From Vitellaria paradoxa (Eukaryota > Streptophyta > Magnoliopsida > Ericales > Sapotaceae): a stretch of DNA of 64,000 bases. The stretch lies in contig CM034244.1 in the NCBI GenBank assembly GCA_019916065.1, positions 31,031,933 through 31,095,932 of the forward strand, read 5' to 3'. A program made the translations under genes and the position numbers. A model generated the notes under the pieces. It searched no databases. It had not been told where the DNA came from and saw only the letters and a program-made list of their open reading frames with translations. This document shows positions 34,301 to 46,734 of this stretch, in pieces (within the stretch, counting starts at the first letter, position 1; every line of letters begins with the position of its first letter).

Positions 34301-36609
34301 GATCATTTTAATCTCTCTATGGCTGGAGGCAAAAGTCAGAACAGAAGGAATAATTATCACAAATCAAAATATAAAAACCAAAAATAAAAAGGACTAAAGG
34401 AAAGTACCATTCAAAAATTCAACAAGGTCCTACAAATTTAGTGCCTCCTTAGTTTCTGAGAGAGACTAATTTCAATTTCCCATCAATTAGTAAATAGCAA
34501 ATTGATAAGAACGTAGTTGCATAGAACTACAAAGACCATCATGAAGGTTAAGGAAGCCAAATCTGGAGAAAGAATTCAGATATCCAACATCGTAAAAGAA
34601 TTCAAATACGTGGTTATTATAAGTTTATACAAGAAAAAAATAAATTAAAAAAATAAAAAGAAAGAAAGATCAACTTACAGCACTTGAATCTTGGCCAACA
34701 ACGAAAACCATCATATCAGGCTGAAACTTATGCACGGAAGGAACAACCAACTCTGTCATGGCTAACGCATAACCTCCATCTCCTGTTCCATTTGGTAGAG
34801 GTATATTCAAATTATAACCAATGCCAGCTCCAACACCAAGCTCATCAACAGTTCCACTCTGCGGATGAGATGGGCCCCACGAACCATGATTCATATGGAG
34901 CGAAATGGTAAGAACTTTATCAGAGTGGTAGAACCCCTCAGCAGTCCCATTTCCATAATGAACATCAATGTCAACAACCACAATTTTCTTACAACCAGAA
35001 TCCAAAGCCACCTGAACAGCAATGCCTGCATTATTAAGAAAGCAATACCCATCAGCTTGAGTTGGCTGAGCATGATGGCCTGGAGGCCTAACCAATGCAT
35101 AACTAACTTTTCCATATCCATCAAGTATATGCTTCATTGCTGACACTGTAGTACCAGCGGCTAAAAGTGCAGCATTCCATGAGCCAGGATTCAAGAAAGT
35201 CCCAGCACAGATCATCTTCCCTCCATTTTCGTTTGCTTTGACTAGTTCATTTATATATTCTGGAAATTATCATATAAAATATCGGTAATCAAATTAAATT
35301 GTCCAAAGATTAAGCAAAAAGTAACATCCAAGATCAATGTTTGTCTACATTAATGTTTGTGCCAAAAAATTGACCGCCAAGCACTTCACAGTCTTTCACG
35401 GTTTTGGAATAATTAACAATCCGATTTTGGGTCCAAACAATTAACAATCCATAACATCACATATATCATTTTTGTGGCTGGTTTTAAACACAAAATGTCA
35501 TAAACACAACAAATCCACTCATTTAATTCTTACAACTAACAAATACAATTATCTTAACAAAAATAAATAAATAAATCTTAACTTAGAAAATTTATAAATC
35601 AAAATTAAAATTTGAAATTCACATACATTAAGTACCTAGCAACAATTTAACCCATTTCTGGATTAGTGGACTGCAGCTTATAAATTTCCTCCCCTTTTAC
35701 GTTATTTTCTTTTCATACAATAAATCCACAATTTAAAGTATGGATGGCAATATTCGAATATGACATGAACACGACCTAACACGAAATTACTGATCAAAAA
35801 ATACCAATATGTTAAGAGTTAATATTGAAACAATTTGATGTGGTTTTGAAATAAATTAACTATTTAATGTTGTTAGGTTTATAGTTATAATTGGCAAATT
35901 AGTGAACAAAATAATAATTTCAAACTTATACTTTTAGGCATTTGGCTAAAGTGTCAAAGCTATGGGTCTGTTTCCTGAGATTATTTAATTTGTTCCATGT
36001 AGGAGTCCAAGTCTGATTTGGTTTGAATAACTCAACAGACTCATTGTGGAAGGGGTCTGTTACCATTGGCGGGTTGGCGTTGATAAAGATGTTCAGGATT
36101 TTGTGGGATTCCTTTGTTTGTTAGCCTCATACGAGGCATTACTTTAGGAGTTTAACAGTTTTGAGTCTCTGCATTTAAACACATTCAGTGAGAAAAGGAA
36201 ATTCAGACCCACTAATAGACACCAATTGGGAATCCGAACAAGGATTGTCTCCACTAATTTAAAGCACAAATCAGAACAAACCCAATACCGTGTTTGGAGG
36301 AAAACCAACAGTGGGCGTACCTGGAGTGTGAAAAGTGAGCAGCTCGGAGATTAGAGCGGGTCTTCCAGAGTGCCAAGAAATATAAGGAGAAATTGGACCT
36401 CTTCTGAGAATGGAAACCATGTTCCTCACCCTGTCTGAGTTTTCTGGGTGCTTTTCAAGTACGTCTAGAAAGCCTGGGTCTTCTCCGCTGTCGAATACAC
36501 CCACTCCTGCGTCGTGTTCCAGCATTCCCTCGTGCCAGAACACGTCGATTCGCTCCTCCGTCGCCGCCGGTGACGAACCGGACGACGGAGTAACAGGCTC
36601 AGTGGCCAT
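31367..36609 (-). CDS. HDA8: Class II histone deacetylase, HDA8 type, three exons, 390 aa
   Basis: Exons are 36609-36321, 35259-34679 and 31669-31367 (289, 581 and 303 nt, together 391 codons with TAA). Junctions are CCAG/GTACG..TTCCAG/AATAT, restoring H-T-P-E-Y-I, and GCT/GTAAG..TTCAG/TTTGAT, restoring S-S-A-F-D-P-N-G. The product should be a zinc-dependent lysine deacetylase. Visible active-site features are RPPGHH (153-159), DIDVHYGNG with ligands D195 and H197, GQD with D287 in place of the usual GFD, and the GGY tyrosine Y331. Length is close to Arabidopsis HDA8 (377 aa as I recall), with a longer Ser/Ala/Pro-rich N-terminus here. No signal peptide or membrane span is seen. The start ATG precedes MATEPVT and I see no upstream in-frame extension. 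All catalytic residues are present, so it should be active. Confidence 0.94.
32060..32945. mobile_element. Possible hAT-type element with an embedded LINE fragment
   Basis: The left ctaagaagcacagacatgat and the reverse complement of the right end (taggaagcacggactcacc) are inverted and resemble the ends of the secure element at 37381-38032. No 8-bp flanking duplication is visible, so the boundaries are provisional. Confidence 0.3.
32429..32820 (-). pseudogene. RTE-type LINE, 3' end of reverse-transcriptase ORF
   Basis: Minus-strand translation gives VIVAEIRMLK then IHGNIRKYKLRNEYM, and near the end a segment resembling D-P-x-x-FGTKxL (from ctaattagtttgggactaagg). Plant RTE elements carry V-A-E-M-R-M-L-R-W-M-x-G at this place and finish with N-x-F-G-T-K-x-L. 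Stops and shifts are frequent. Such 5'-truncated LINE tails are common in introns. Confidence 0.55.
35260..36320 (-). other. HDA8 intron 1, 1061 bp
   Basis: It begins GTACGCCC at 36320 and ends TTTCCAG at 35260, phase 1. A ggatggcaatattcgaatatg motif followed by gaacacgacctaacacg at about 35743-35785 looks like one end of a hAT-type element, but no partner end was found. Confidence 0.8.
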
Positions 36610-36730
36610 GTTGAATCTGCGATACGATTGGGTCTCTCCCTGAATCAGAATCTGGAAAATTTTACTCTGGTAGATAAATTAAAAAAAATAGATAAAATAT
36701 TGGAATATTTTCTTTGAAACGATAGTTGAC
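36610..36730 (-). promoter_or_regulatory. HDA8 upstream region
   Basis: The sequence directly upstream of the ATG is short before MITE-like DNA begins at about 36730. No clear TATA box or other element could be chosen. Confidence 0.25.
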
Positions 36731-37333
36731 GTTTGATTTGTTGTAAATTTTTTAAAAGTTTCAAAAATTTTTAAAATTTTTAAATTTATTTACTTTATAT
36801 CCTATTATATGAGTTGTGAATCTATAACTTATCTCATTTTATTTTATTTTTTATCATTCTAAACACACTCTTAATAAATAATAAATTTACAAATGAATGA
36901 TAAATTCTAAATTCTTTTTCCTTTTTTTTTTCCTTCTAAGTGTAATCCATTTAATGGAACTGAAAAACTCTACAACATGTGAATTTGGAGAGTTGGGATT
37001 TGTTTGGCGCGATGTAAGATATTAAAAATTTTTAAAAATCTCTAAAATAATTTATTTTTTATTTTACTACACAAATTACGAACTCATAAATTATCTCAAT
37101 TTATTTTATTTTTTGTTACTCTAAACATTCCCTTAATATATGTTGTGTTTGGTCTATTAAAAATTAAAAAAAAAAATTCTCTGAAAACCTCTAAAACCTT
37201 ATTTACTTTTCATTAGTTTTTATTTCACTTTTTTATTCACTTTTTATCTCACTACACGAATTACGAACCCATAACCTATATCATTTTATCTCACTTTATC
37301 TTATTTTTTATCACTCCAAACACACTCATAGTA
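36731..37333. mobile_element. Cluster of three Tourist-like MITE copies upstream of HDA8
   Basis: Three related units, about 36731-36874, 37003-37135 and 37140-37333, repeat the order gtttgatttgttg/gtttggc - aaaatttttaaa - ttatttactttttat - cacaaattacgaac(t/c)cataa - ttatctcattttatttta - ttactctaaacacactctta. They belong to the family of 145-293 and 29489-29634. Two have TTA directly after the last ctc/ccc, but left target copies are decayed. Confidence 0.55.
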
Positions 37334-37380
37334 TTACTGTATTAGTTTTGTGATTTACAATCAGGATCGTTGATTTTAAA

Positions 37381-38032
37381 CTATGAAGTACAGATACGAA
37401 TACGGGAGCGAGTATAGATATGTGATACGGTAATTTTTAAAAAATAAGGATACAGGTATGATGAAGATATGGCAAAAAAAAAAAATAAAATATATATTTT
37501 ATTTAAAATATTTTTGAAGATAGCATTTATATGCTACTAAACATTATATAATTAACAACTATATAGCTTGAAAAATATCATTCAATCCATAAATCAACAT
37601 CATTCATACTCAAAACTATCAACATCATTCATGCACAAAATACAAATATAAAAAGAAGTATTAAATGCAATTTCATACATCCCAAAATGAATATAGTTTT
37701 TTCATTTCCTAAATTTTAGTTAAATCTAACTTCAATCATATCAATATATTTAAGTTAATTACAGTTTGGCTCCTACTAAATTTTTATCATATCAGTTTTA
37801 CCCCCCAAAAAAAGTTCAAAATATTACATTTGGACCGCTGCCGTATCCTAAAAGTATCCTTTTCGTATCCTACCTGTATCCCAGTCGTATCCTATGCAAA
37901 ATTTAAAATAAAAAATTAGGATATGCCACGTGGCGTATCCGATACGTATTTAGCCGCATCCTATCTATATCTATATCCCTGGAGTATCCGATACGAGGGC
38001 GGCGCCTAGTTTGAAGTATTTGTACTTCATAG
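37381..38032. mobile_element. hAT-type non-autonomous element, 652 bp
   Basis: A perfect 8-bp duplication ATTTTAAA flanks it (37373-37380 and 38033-38040). The ends CTATGAAGTACAGATAC and CTATGAAGTACAAATAC (reverse complement of the right end) match at 16 of 17 positions. The right half repeats gtatccgatacg-type motifs. There is no transposase. Confidence 0.85.
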
Positions 38033-38040
38033 ATTTTAAA

Positions 38041-38642
38041 TTTATTATTTCAAATGTATCCATATATATTTTGAATTAAAATAATTTAAATGCAGTTAGA
38101 CTGTTAAATTTTAATACAACAACCTTAAATAAAAGTCGCCAGTTTAGCATTCCCTTTTCGTACTTTTTGGTTAGGAAATAGTACTTTTTGGTTAGGAAAT
38201 AGTGTGAACGACATTTATTCTGTTTGACCAATTTTTATCCTACTATATTTATAAGTTACTTGGTTTCTAATAAAATATTCTATTACTATATACACATAAA
38301 CTTAAATCTTGTATATAAACTGTGTATGGCTTAAAACTTATTTGAAACTTTATAAAACTTCATAAAATTTTATAAATTTTTATAAAATTTAAAATTTTTA
38401 TTTATTACATAAATTACAAGACTACAACTTTTACAAATTTATGTTAACTTTTACAAGTCTAAACAATCCCTTAAAATATAAATATAAATCATGCCTTTTT
38501 GCGTGACGAAGGTTTTTGTGATTAACCAATATAATTTCTCTTAATAATGTTTTAATAGAATTTTAAGTAATTACAAAAATATTAGCAACAGTGACATTTT
38601 TCTTACGAGTAATTAATATTTTAAAATTTAGTAGCTCTTACC
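38041..38642. other. AT-rich spacer between two hAT-type elements
   Basis: A 22-bp tandem duplication of tactttttggttaggaaata occurs at 38160-38203. No gene is recognised. Confidence 0.4.
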
Positions 38643-39555
38643 CAATGTTTTAAAAATCAGACTAGACTAGTCAGTTCAATCGGTTGAACCGGGAAACAGT
38701 TCAAAAAACGATCCAATCAACTCATAAAAACCGTTTGAAAGTTGAACCAGCTTAAAACCGATGACCCATCAGTTTAACCGGCGAACCGGTAGCGAATTTA
38801 AAAAACAGCCTGGTTCATAAAAAATAATTGAGAAAAAAGCTATTCGAATTGGGTTTCTGTTCATGAGGATAAATCTGGATCTAAGAACAGAAAGAATGAA
38901 GTGGGTGCCTTCAATTTCACTCCCCACGACATAAAATCAATCATAAATGAAAAATAACAATCACCCAAAAGAAAAAAAAAAAAAAAAGAACAACATACAA
39001 ACACCTGTACATGCAAATAGTCCCACACATTTAACATATAGAATGTTGATGTGGCAATTACGAGGAGCAATCTTGAGAAGGGAGAGGGGTGGAGGGCAAT
39101 CACAAACACAAGGACTGCAAGCAGGTGAAGGGCCTCTCAGCTTCAACCCTTTCTTGAGCTTCCAATAGAGAGCAGGCCCAGAGACACATAGAGCTGACAC
39201 CACCACAAAAGCCACCAAACAACACCTCAAACAAGCTCCAAATCTTTTTGAGTGATTCTATTATTATATATTATTGAGATGATTTTTTACAATAGTTATA
39301 TTTTAATTATATTTATTTTAAGGCACTTTTTGTTAGTAAAATAAAAAATAATAGAATAATATATGAAAAATGTAAAATTTTAAAGTTATTATATAATTTT
39401 AATATATATTTTGGTATTTTATTTATATATTTAAATATATTTATGACGTTATAGTTCAACTTCTGTCCGATTTTGGTTGAACTGACGGTTGAACAACTAA
39501 CCCGTGACCTGGTCACTTTTCTAGTTCGAAGAACGATTTGATTTTTAAAACATTG
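38643..39555. mobile_element. hAT-type non-autonomous element, 913 bp
   Basis: The ends CAATGTTTTAAAAATC are a perfect 16-bp inverted repeat. Flanks CTCTTACC (38635-38642) and CTTTTACC (39556-39563) match at 7 of 8 positions. Subterminal blocks repeat cggttgaaccgg and ggttgaactgacggttgaac. A less AT-rich core (38870-39240) has short open frames on both strands without recognisable homology. Confidence 0.8.
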
Positions 39556-39563
39556 CTTTTACC

Positions 39564-39856
39564 TTTTTAAATGATCTCTAAAATGTTTCAAATTTTTGTG
39601 TCCAGAAAATCCAAGTTGGCACTTTGACAAGATTTAATGGAACTAAAAATGAGAGAGAAGAAATTTTATTCTCAGAGTCGTGCTATGTAGCACGAGAATT
39701 AATTAAATATCAAATTAATATATTAATAAATAAAATCAGATTTACTAATATGTCGCTCAAAATCCATGTAAAATAATAATTGAACAATATATTATTAAGC
39801 AAAAATAATTTTACAACGAATTATTACATCTCATATATTTATAATAAATGATCTAA
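39564..39856. other. AT-rich spacer, nothing recognised
   Basis: It might belong to an older LTR that surrounds the later solo LTR (see 40502-42808), but no end could be identified. Confidence 0.25.
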
Positions 39857-40112
39857 GGCTTAGTTTGAGAAGAAAAAAAAAAAGCTAAATTTTTTGTAAC
39901 TGATTACAAGTGACCTAATAAAAAGTTAACTATTTTTTTTTTTAATAAGAGAACAAAAGTTAGCTTTTAGTAACTAATTTTTGAGTTTTCTGTTAATTTG
40001 ATATTTTTACCCTTCATGAATTAAAAAAAAAAGTTTAAAATATAAGAGAATAAATTTAATTATTTCAGAAAAAGCTAAAAAACTGAAACTGACTAGTTTG
40101 CCAAATGGAGCC
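39857..40112. mobile_element. Tourist-like MITE, 256 bp
   Basis: The left end GGCTTAGTTTGAG and the reverse complement of the right end (GGCTCCATTTGGC) pair, and TAA flanks both sides (39854-39856 and 40113-40115). This fits PIF/Harbinger. Confidence 0.65.
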
Positions 40113-40501
40113 TAAGTAACAAAATACCTATAAGTTAGGTACAAATCGAATAACTAGTAGTCAAGCTAATCCACAATCAACTCCATAAGGAAAATCACTT
40201 AAATACTTAAAAAATATTTTTCCACAACGTGGTGAACTCACTAAAGTGTCTATATATAGTGAGCATAGTACTACTCTGTATTGAACGATTTAATCGCATA
40301 AATTATGACTATATAGCATGGTATAGATGCAATGAATAATACAATTAACAGAAAACTTAATAGAAGTTTGATGAATAATATAACAACAATTAAAATCATA
40401 TATAATACAAGTCATTAAAGATAAAGTATTCAACATAAGTAAATTCAAGGTTATCTTTTCAAGTGTTATATTTGGAGTTTTAAAGTTTTATATTCCAATC
40501 A

Positions 40502-42808
40502 TGTCATGCCCTTAACCTCATAGTCCAGGACGGACGGCATGGAAATGTAAAAATTAAATAAAATAAATAAAATTTGATCTAAGGTCAATTCACAATTAAT
40601 TATAATCATCGATATATCCAAAATCATTCTTCATTCCAATATAAAATATTATTTGAATACATTACCATCAATTAAATAATAATGAAATTCACTTTAACGA
40701 CATCCCCAATGACAGCATCCAAGATCTGTACAGTCAGAACATATACTATAGTCATACTTATATCTCTCAAAATAATGATATTATGAAAATAAGAAACAAA
40801 CCCACACTTTGGGTCACACAATTTATAATATAAATAATTCAACTCAATTTAGAAGAATAAATACAATTATTATTATCCATAGTTAAGACTAGACTTAGAC
40901 TATTCTAGTTTAAGCTGCCTACGTATCCCACCTCAGGAATCAGATTACCGTAGTTCCTAACTTTATTATTCAATATTCAAAACTCAATGTTTCATTGATA
41001 AATCACATATTAAATAACATTATAAGTAACAACCTCATGATATCAACACATAACGATAATATATGCAATCTCATGCAATGGGTAATGATTGAATACAATG
41101 CCAATGTAGACTCTCTAATCTCCATCTATTGCCAACTTTATCCTAGGATAGATGATGCTTAGCAAAGCATGCAGGGTCATCAACTGTACCATCTAACGGT
41201 TAAGACGAACGACAACCTTAATATATAATCACAGGTGGGAAATCATGTTACACCTCTACTGATGTAAAACTCAAGAGAACCATGTTACACCCTCTGACCC
41301 TTCTTTTAGGGTACCGTGTTACTCTTCTAGTCAAGCATCTGCTCAGCTTAAGGATGGTACAATCACAAGTGAGGAACTATGTTACACCTCTATTTGTTAA
41401 AGACACGGGAGACACGTGTTACACCCCCTGACCCTTCTGCTAAGGAACCGTGTTACACATCTAATCAGGTATCTGCTTAGTTCATGCAAGGTTCAGCTAC
41501 AATCTAGAGAAAATCTTATAATCATATTTCATAATTAATGTCCCAACTCTAAATGAGTATACTTAGTCATATATATTGACTAAAGATCATCCCATATTTT
41601 CAAAATCATATTTTATCATTTTTCTCAAAATCATAGAACCTGTTCATATACATAATCCATACCTCAGCACGCCAATACTATCAATATGGCACTCTCAATC
41701 AATTAATAATCATAACATCAAACTGGATGGTGCAACCCTAACTCGAGGCATATGACATGCTCAATCATATAAATAAATAACATCTCAACATAAAAACACA
41801 TTTTCATTAGACCTAATGATGATTTGAGATTCATTTAATCTTTAAAAATTAACTATGAATGGGCTTGGGCACAAAACAAGAATTTTGAAATCAAAATCCA
41901 ACTTTTTTAGACATTCTACCCAACGGCGTCCTAACATTAGGGCTACTGTCCGAATGCCAGCACCAAATGCCAACATCCAGACTCACTACCTAGTGGCGTC
42001 CCAACGCCAGATTTGTCGTCTAGATGTTAGCACCCAACACTCAATTCAACAAAACCCCAACTCCAAAGCACCACAAATCACTCATCCAAGCCCCAAACTC
42101 AACAATCAATCAAATATAAACATTTAAAGACCTCTATAACACGTGTCTATAATATTAGATTTAAGAATAACTCAAAGAAATGCAAGATTTCAACATGAAT
42201 ATATTCATATATACACATATACACATCTATATATATATATATATATATACATCAACCCAACTCTTTCAACGCTCAATCAAATCAAGCATATAGCATGTCA
42301 AAATCATTCTAACAACATATAGAATACATATATAAGTTTCACCTACCTCTGATCTGAAGAAAAGATGAAGAAAAGAGAAGAGAACCTTGAAGCTCCAAAA
42401 CTTTTCTTTTCCATTTCTCTCACCTCAGGCGAAATCACAACGATTCAATACCACCACGATGATCACAATGCCGAAAATACCAAGAATCTGTTTTCTTCCT
42501 TCTTCGAAACACCATTTCTCTCTCTACTTTCTCTCTCCTCCCACTTCTCTCTTTCTCTTTTTCAATTCTAGAAGCCGTAGGAGAAAAAGAAGAAGAAAGA
42601 AGAAAATAAAATAAAATAAAAAGATAGAAAAGAAAAAGAAAAGAATGGCTGGGCCCCTAGCCTACTTGTTTAACCCAATATTACTTTAAGCCAAATTTAG
42701 TTCAGAAAAAATAAAATAAGCCCAACTAAATAGACCCAATCTTGATTTAATTATTTTATTGGTCCAAAATAACACTTAAAGGGTTAAAAATAAATACCAA
42801 GCATTACA
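40502..42808 (-). mobile_element. Solo LTR, probably Ty3/gypsy chromovirus-like, 2307 bp
   Basis: It starts TGTCATGCCC and ends ..GCATTACA, with a perfect 5-bp duplication AATCA (40497-40501 and 42809-42813). In the minus direction it starts TGTAATGC and ends GGGCATGACA. The motif ctgcctacgtatcccacctc followed by aggaatcaga..ccgtagttc (about 40916-40960) is the reverse of a sequence common in plant gypsy LTRs. No protein domain is seen. A 138-bp tandem duplication and a pyrimidine-rich block (42510-42570) lie inside. Confidence 0.82.
41233..41485. repeat. Tandem duplication within the solo LTR, about 138 bp
   Basis: Two copies repeat the order cacargtgrgraa - atgttacacctct - gttacacccyctgacccttct - accgtgttac - tctrcttag. 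Each copy itself contains three variants of the rccrtgttacacc motif. Confidence 0.7.
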
Positions 42809-42813
42809 AATCA

Positions 42814-44140
42814 TATCCTCCAATCTATCTCAAATCTTGGAAATTAGTATATTCTAATGATTGTAGATAAAATGGTATGCAAGTCAGCCACACTTCCAAA
42901 CTAATAGCTTCTTTTTAAGGATCAATTATATCCACACATCGAAGATGACTGATCCAAATCTAAACTAACGTATTTCTAAGGATGACCAACCCACCTAGGG
43001 CAGTATGTGTCAGTTACACCCTAGCATAGCGCCTTGCCAGGGACCACCACAACTTGGCAGTATGTAGGTCTGCCATACCCAAACATAATTTAGAGTCACT
43101 AGTTATATATGCGACCATACATAAGAGGGTAATCACTCTTACATCAAATAATGGCTAAGTTCTCATCACCATGTTTTACCAATCCAATCCATATCATAAA
43201 CTATATGTCATTTCCATTATATTCAAAACACAGTTCAAGTGTTCAAGTGTCAAGACAATATTATTTAAAACATAATTTAAGCATTGAGTGTAACCATATG
43301 ATGGTACAATATTAATATTATACTAGTAGGTCATCATTTCCAACGTAGCATATAAATAATTCACATAAATTGTAAATCATACATAAATCATCAAAAGCAT
43401 AATAAAATATTTATCAAGATATGAAAACAATTAACAAAGCTAATCTCATAATTCAACTGATTTAGTTAACAAACATGAGCATATTTAAATAATTTCATAA
43501 TAAGGTGAGTTACAAAACTTAATAAATTTTATTATCAAGAAAATATTTTATTTATCAAAATAATCTGTAATAGGTAAGGGAGAAGATTGCATTCAGACAA
43601 ACAAATAAAGAAAGAAAAGTAGCATGGCCCTCAAAATTTTCATTTGAATCTGCCAGTTTAATATAAATAAGCAATGTTGTCTAATCTAATATATGTTGAT
43701 TTCAAAAGAATTAATATCATTTCACAAATGTGACATCTGTAATTTAATTCAGAGCTTGATTAACCCAAATCACTCAAAAATAGAGGTGACACTGCTCGAA
43801 ATTAAAACTTAATAGCTAGTTATAAATATTTTTTTTGGATTATATATAACTCAAAATTTAACGAAATATAGTAACTCTTGTATGTGTCTAAAATAACGTA
43901 TAAAAATTTAAGAACTTAGTTAAATACGTAGACAGGTCAATTGGCAAAAATGCAAACAAGTTATTGCTAGGAAGATAATTTTGGACAATTACCTTTGAAG
44001 AATTTTAGAAAATTTAATAAAAGTTAACAATTTATGAAATTAAATTTAGAAAGTCAAACACATGTCTAATATTAAAAAAAAAAAGTTCTAGAATTTGAAT
44101 AAATTTTTGGATAGAGATTTGTTTACAAAAACTAGGATGA
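42814..44140. other. Repeat-derived sequence, perhaps an older gypsy LTR
   Basis: The part around 42900-43080, with ccttgccagggaccaccaca and ggcagtatgtag, is less AT-rich and has the look of LTR sequence. With 40120-40501 on the other side, it may be an older element into which the 40502-42808 LTR inserted. No ends were found. Confidence 0.3.
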
Positions 44141-45640
44141 GTGTAATGACTCATGCTTTTATATGTATTATTTTATTTATAATGCACTGCATTTTGGCTT
44201 ATTATTTTGTTTTGATGTGATAAATTGATGCATAAGTTAACTTGGTTATTTGGTTTTTGGTTTGAGAATTTTCGTATTGGGGTTTAGGAAGTCTATCTTA
44301 GGCATTTGTAGGTTATGTGCACCCCGTTGGGTTTCATGGCGTGCTCATGATTTGTCATTTCTAGTTTGCACAACCTAATCCTAAAGTTCGTGTATGCAAG
44401 TCAACCCTTTCCCTGTGTGCATGCCCTATCCAGTATCTAATTAGCTATTAGTTGCTTGTTTTGTTTTGTTTTGTTTTGTTTTTCGGCTAGAGACTATTCT
44501 CAATTGAATGTCACTGTCGAACCTAGTTAACTACCTCCCTAACTGCTACCCACTTATCCCCTCACATTTTTCTTCTTCTTTTCTTCATGGTTAAGTAATA
44601 TATCGTCTAAATATAGATGGGTATAATCGAGTAGCTTTCTGAAGCCAAGAGAAAAAAAGAAGTATGAGTAGAATGAGTGTGTGTTCTTCAAAAATTAAGT
44701 CCTTATTTTGATTCTATAATGAAATTAGTGTTAAAGGGAGTAAGGTTTAAGTCTTTGTTTGGTGTTAGATGCTTCATTGGTGGTATTCGGTGATTGTTTT
44801 TAGTTTCAATATTTGGTGATTGTATTCGATAAAGAATATCATGTGCACTATAATAAGGGTCCACCATAATAACGGTTTCGTACGCTCAGCATATGGCATG
44901 CACATGACATTCGTGCTTTCATGTGCATTGAGTCATCTTGTGGCATGCATAAGACATCTTCTCTTCTCCTTCCCCAACTTTCTCTCTCTCCCTCTTCAGT
45001 TTTCTCTTTCCTTTTCTCTATATATATATCATTAACATAATTTTTTTATTTTTCATTTTGCGTTGAGTTTGTTGAAGCCAAGTTTTTATCCTCTCTTCTG
45101 TGGATTTAGCTAAGCCTAACCCATTTTTTCTTTTAACCAATTTGATTTCCTTTTTTTTTTTTTTGTTTTTTAAGTATACTTTCAGTTGATTTTTTTTTTT
45201 TTTTGTGTAAAATATGTAGGTTAGTTAGCATTTTTTGTTTATTTTATTAGTGTTTGTGTTGTAAATAAAGATTATTGAAACTATTCTGTCTTTTTTCTTT
45301 TTCTTAAAGATTATAGTAAATAAAGATTAGACAAAATGCAGATTATTAATGTGAAATGGCCCTTTTTTGGCATTTTGTATGTTGTTATTTGTTTTATTAT
45401 TATTGTTGTTGTGTTTTGTGAAAATTACTATTTTTTTATTTTTTTATTGGCATTTTGTATACTACAGGATATGTTGTTGTTGTGGTGTTTTTATTGTTAA
45501 TTAAATATGTTGTTTGGTTTTTATAAATATGTTATTGGCTTTTAATTATAAATATGTTGTTAATGTTGGATTTTATAAAGATGTACTGTTTTTTCTAATA
45601 ATATTGGACTGATTTTTTTTAATGTTGAGTATGTTGTTAG
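44141..45640. other. Intergenic region, nothing identified
   Basis: It includes (TTTTG)n at 44455-44480, several poly-T runs (45150-45205) and a small TA run (45018-45028). No gene or element end was recognised. Confidence 0.35.
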
Positions 45641-46734
45641 ATTTTTGGGCAATTATAAACTGACTAGAAATTAGATTTATTTCAAAGTGAATCCTAAAAT
45701 TTCAAAGCGACTAGCTAGAAATTAAATTAATTAAATTTATAATAATATAATAATGAATTGTAATAGTAAATTATAATATTGAATTACAATATTATAATAT
45801 TAAATTATAATAATATTAATTATAATAATCAAAGTATAATAAATTAATTAATATTATTAATAATAAACAATTTAAATAATTAAATTAGTTAAATTAATAT
45901 TATTATAATATTCAATTATAATATTCAATTAATAATATTAAGTTATAATATTAAATTATAAAATTGAATTATATAATTATAATATTAATTAAATATAATA
46001 AATTAATTAAAATGTTAAAAAATAAATTATAATATTAATAATATAATTAAATTACTTACACCAAATTAATATTAAATTATAATATTAATTAAAAAATAAA
46101 TAAGTTAAATTAATATCCTAATTGGAATAATAATATTAAATTAGTTAAATCAATAAGAATTTATTATTATTTAAATTATTAACTAATTAATTGATTAATA
46201 TTATAGTAACTAAATAAATTAATTAATAGTATAATAATATTAAATTATAATATTAATAATATAATTAAATTAGTTAAATTAATAATAAAGTAATATTAAA
46301 TTATAATATTATAACATTAAATTATAATGTTACATTAGTCAAATTAAATTATAATATTAATAATATTAAATAATAATATTGGATGACAACATTAAAAATA
46401 ATAAAATTAGGTAAATTAATATTCTTACTGCTATTAATATCCTAATGGCAATAATAATAACAATAGTAAATTAGTTAAATTAATAAAAATATTATTATAT
46501 AAAATATTAGGTAATAAATTGAGTAATATTATAATAATAAAATTAAATTATAATATTAAATTAAATTAATTAATTAGTTAAATTAAATTAATATTAAAAT
46601 ATAATATTATATAATAAATTAAATTAGTTAATTTAATATCCTAATGGCAATAATAATATCATTAAATTAGTCAAATTAATAAATATATTATTATTTAAAA
46701 TATCAAATAATAATTGATTAAATAATCTTAAATT
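45641..46734. repeat. Extremely AT-rich low-complexity DNA
   Basis: About 1.1 kb built almost only from aattataatatt, ttaaattaat and attagttaaatt blocks, with G and C nearly absent. It looks like an expanded A/T-rich satellite-like sequence. Short gttaaattaatatcctaatggcaataataa motifs return at about 46100, 46420 and 46630. Confidence 0.7.

Larger units (their letters stand above)
31670..34678 (-). other. HDA8 intron 2, 3009 bp
   Basis: It begins GTAAGTTG at 34678 and ends GGTTCAG at 31670, phase 0. It contains the RTE LINE tail (32429-32820) flanked by a possible hAT pair, plus AT-rich sequence with no conserved coding signal. Short open frames inside (for example near 33853-34166) show no recognisable protein. 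Confidence 0.85.

Noticed and set aside
34865..35143. Frames antisense or out of frame in HDA8 exon 2
   Set aside because: The HDA8 frame in the same place has all the deacetylase motifs and correct splice joins.
35743..35900. A further hAT element in HDA8 intron 1
   Set aside because: Only one end-like motif is visible and no partner end or target site was found.
42365..42614. Two overlapping frames with Ser/Leu/Phe-rich and Arg/Lys-rich ends
   Set aside because: They lie in the 2.3-kb solo LTR and reflect a pyrimidine-then-purine tract.
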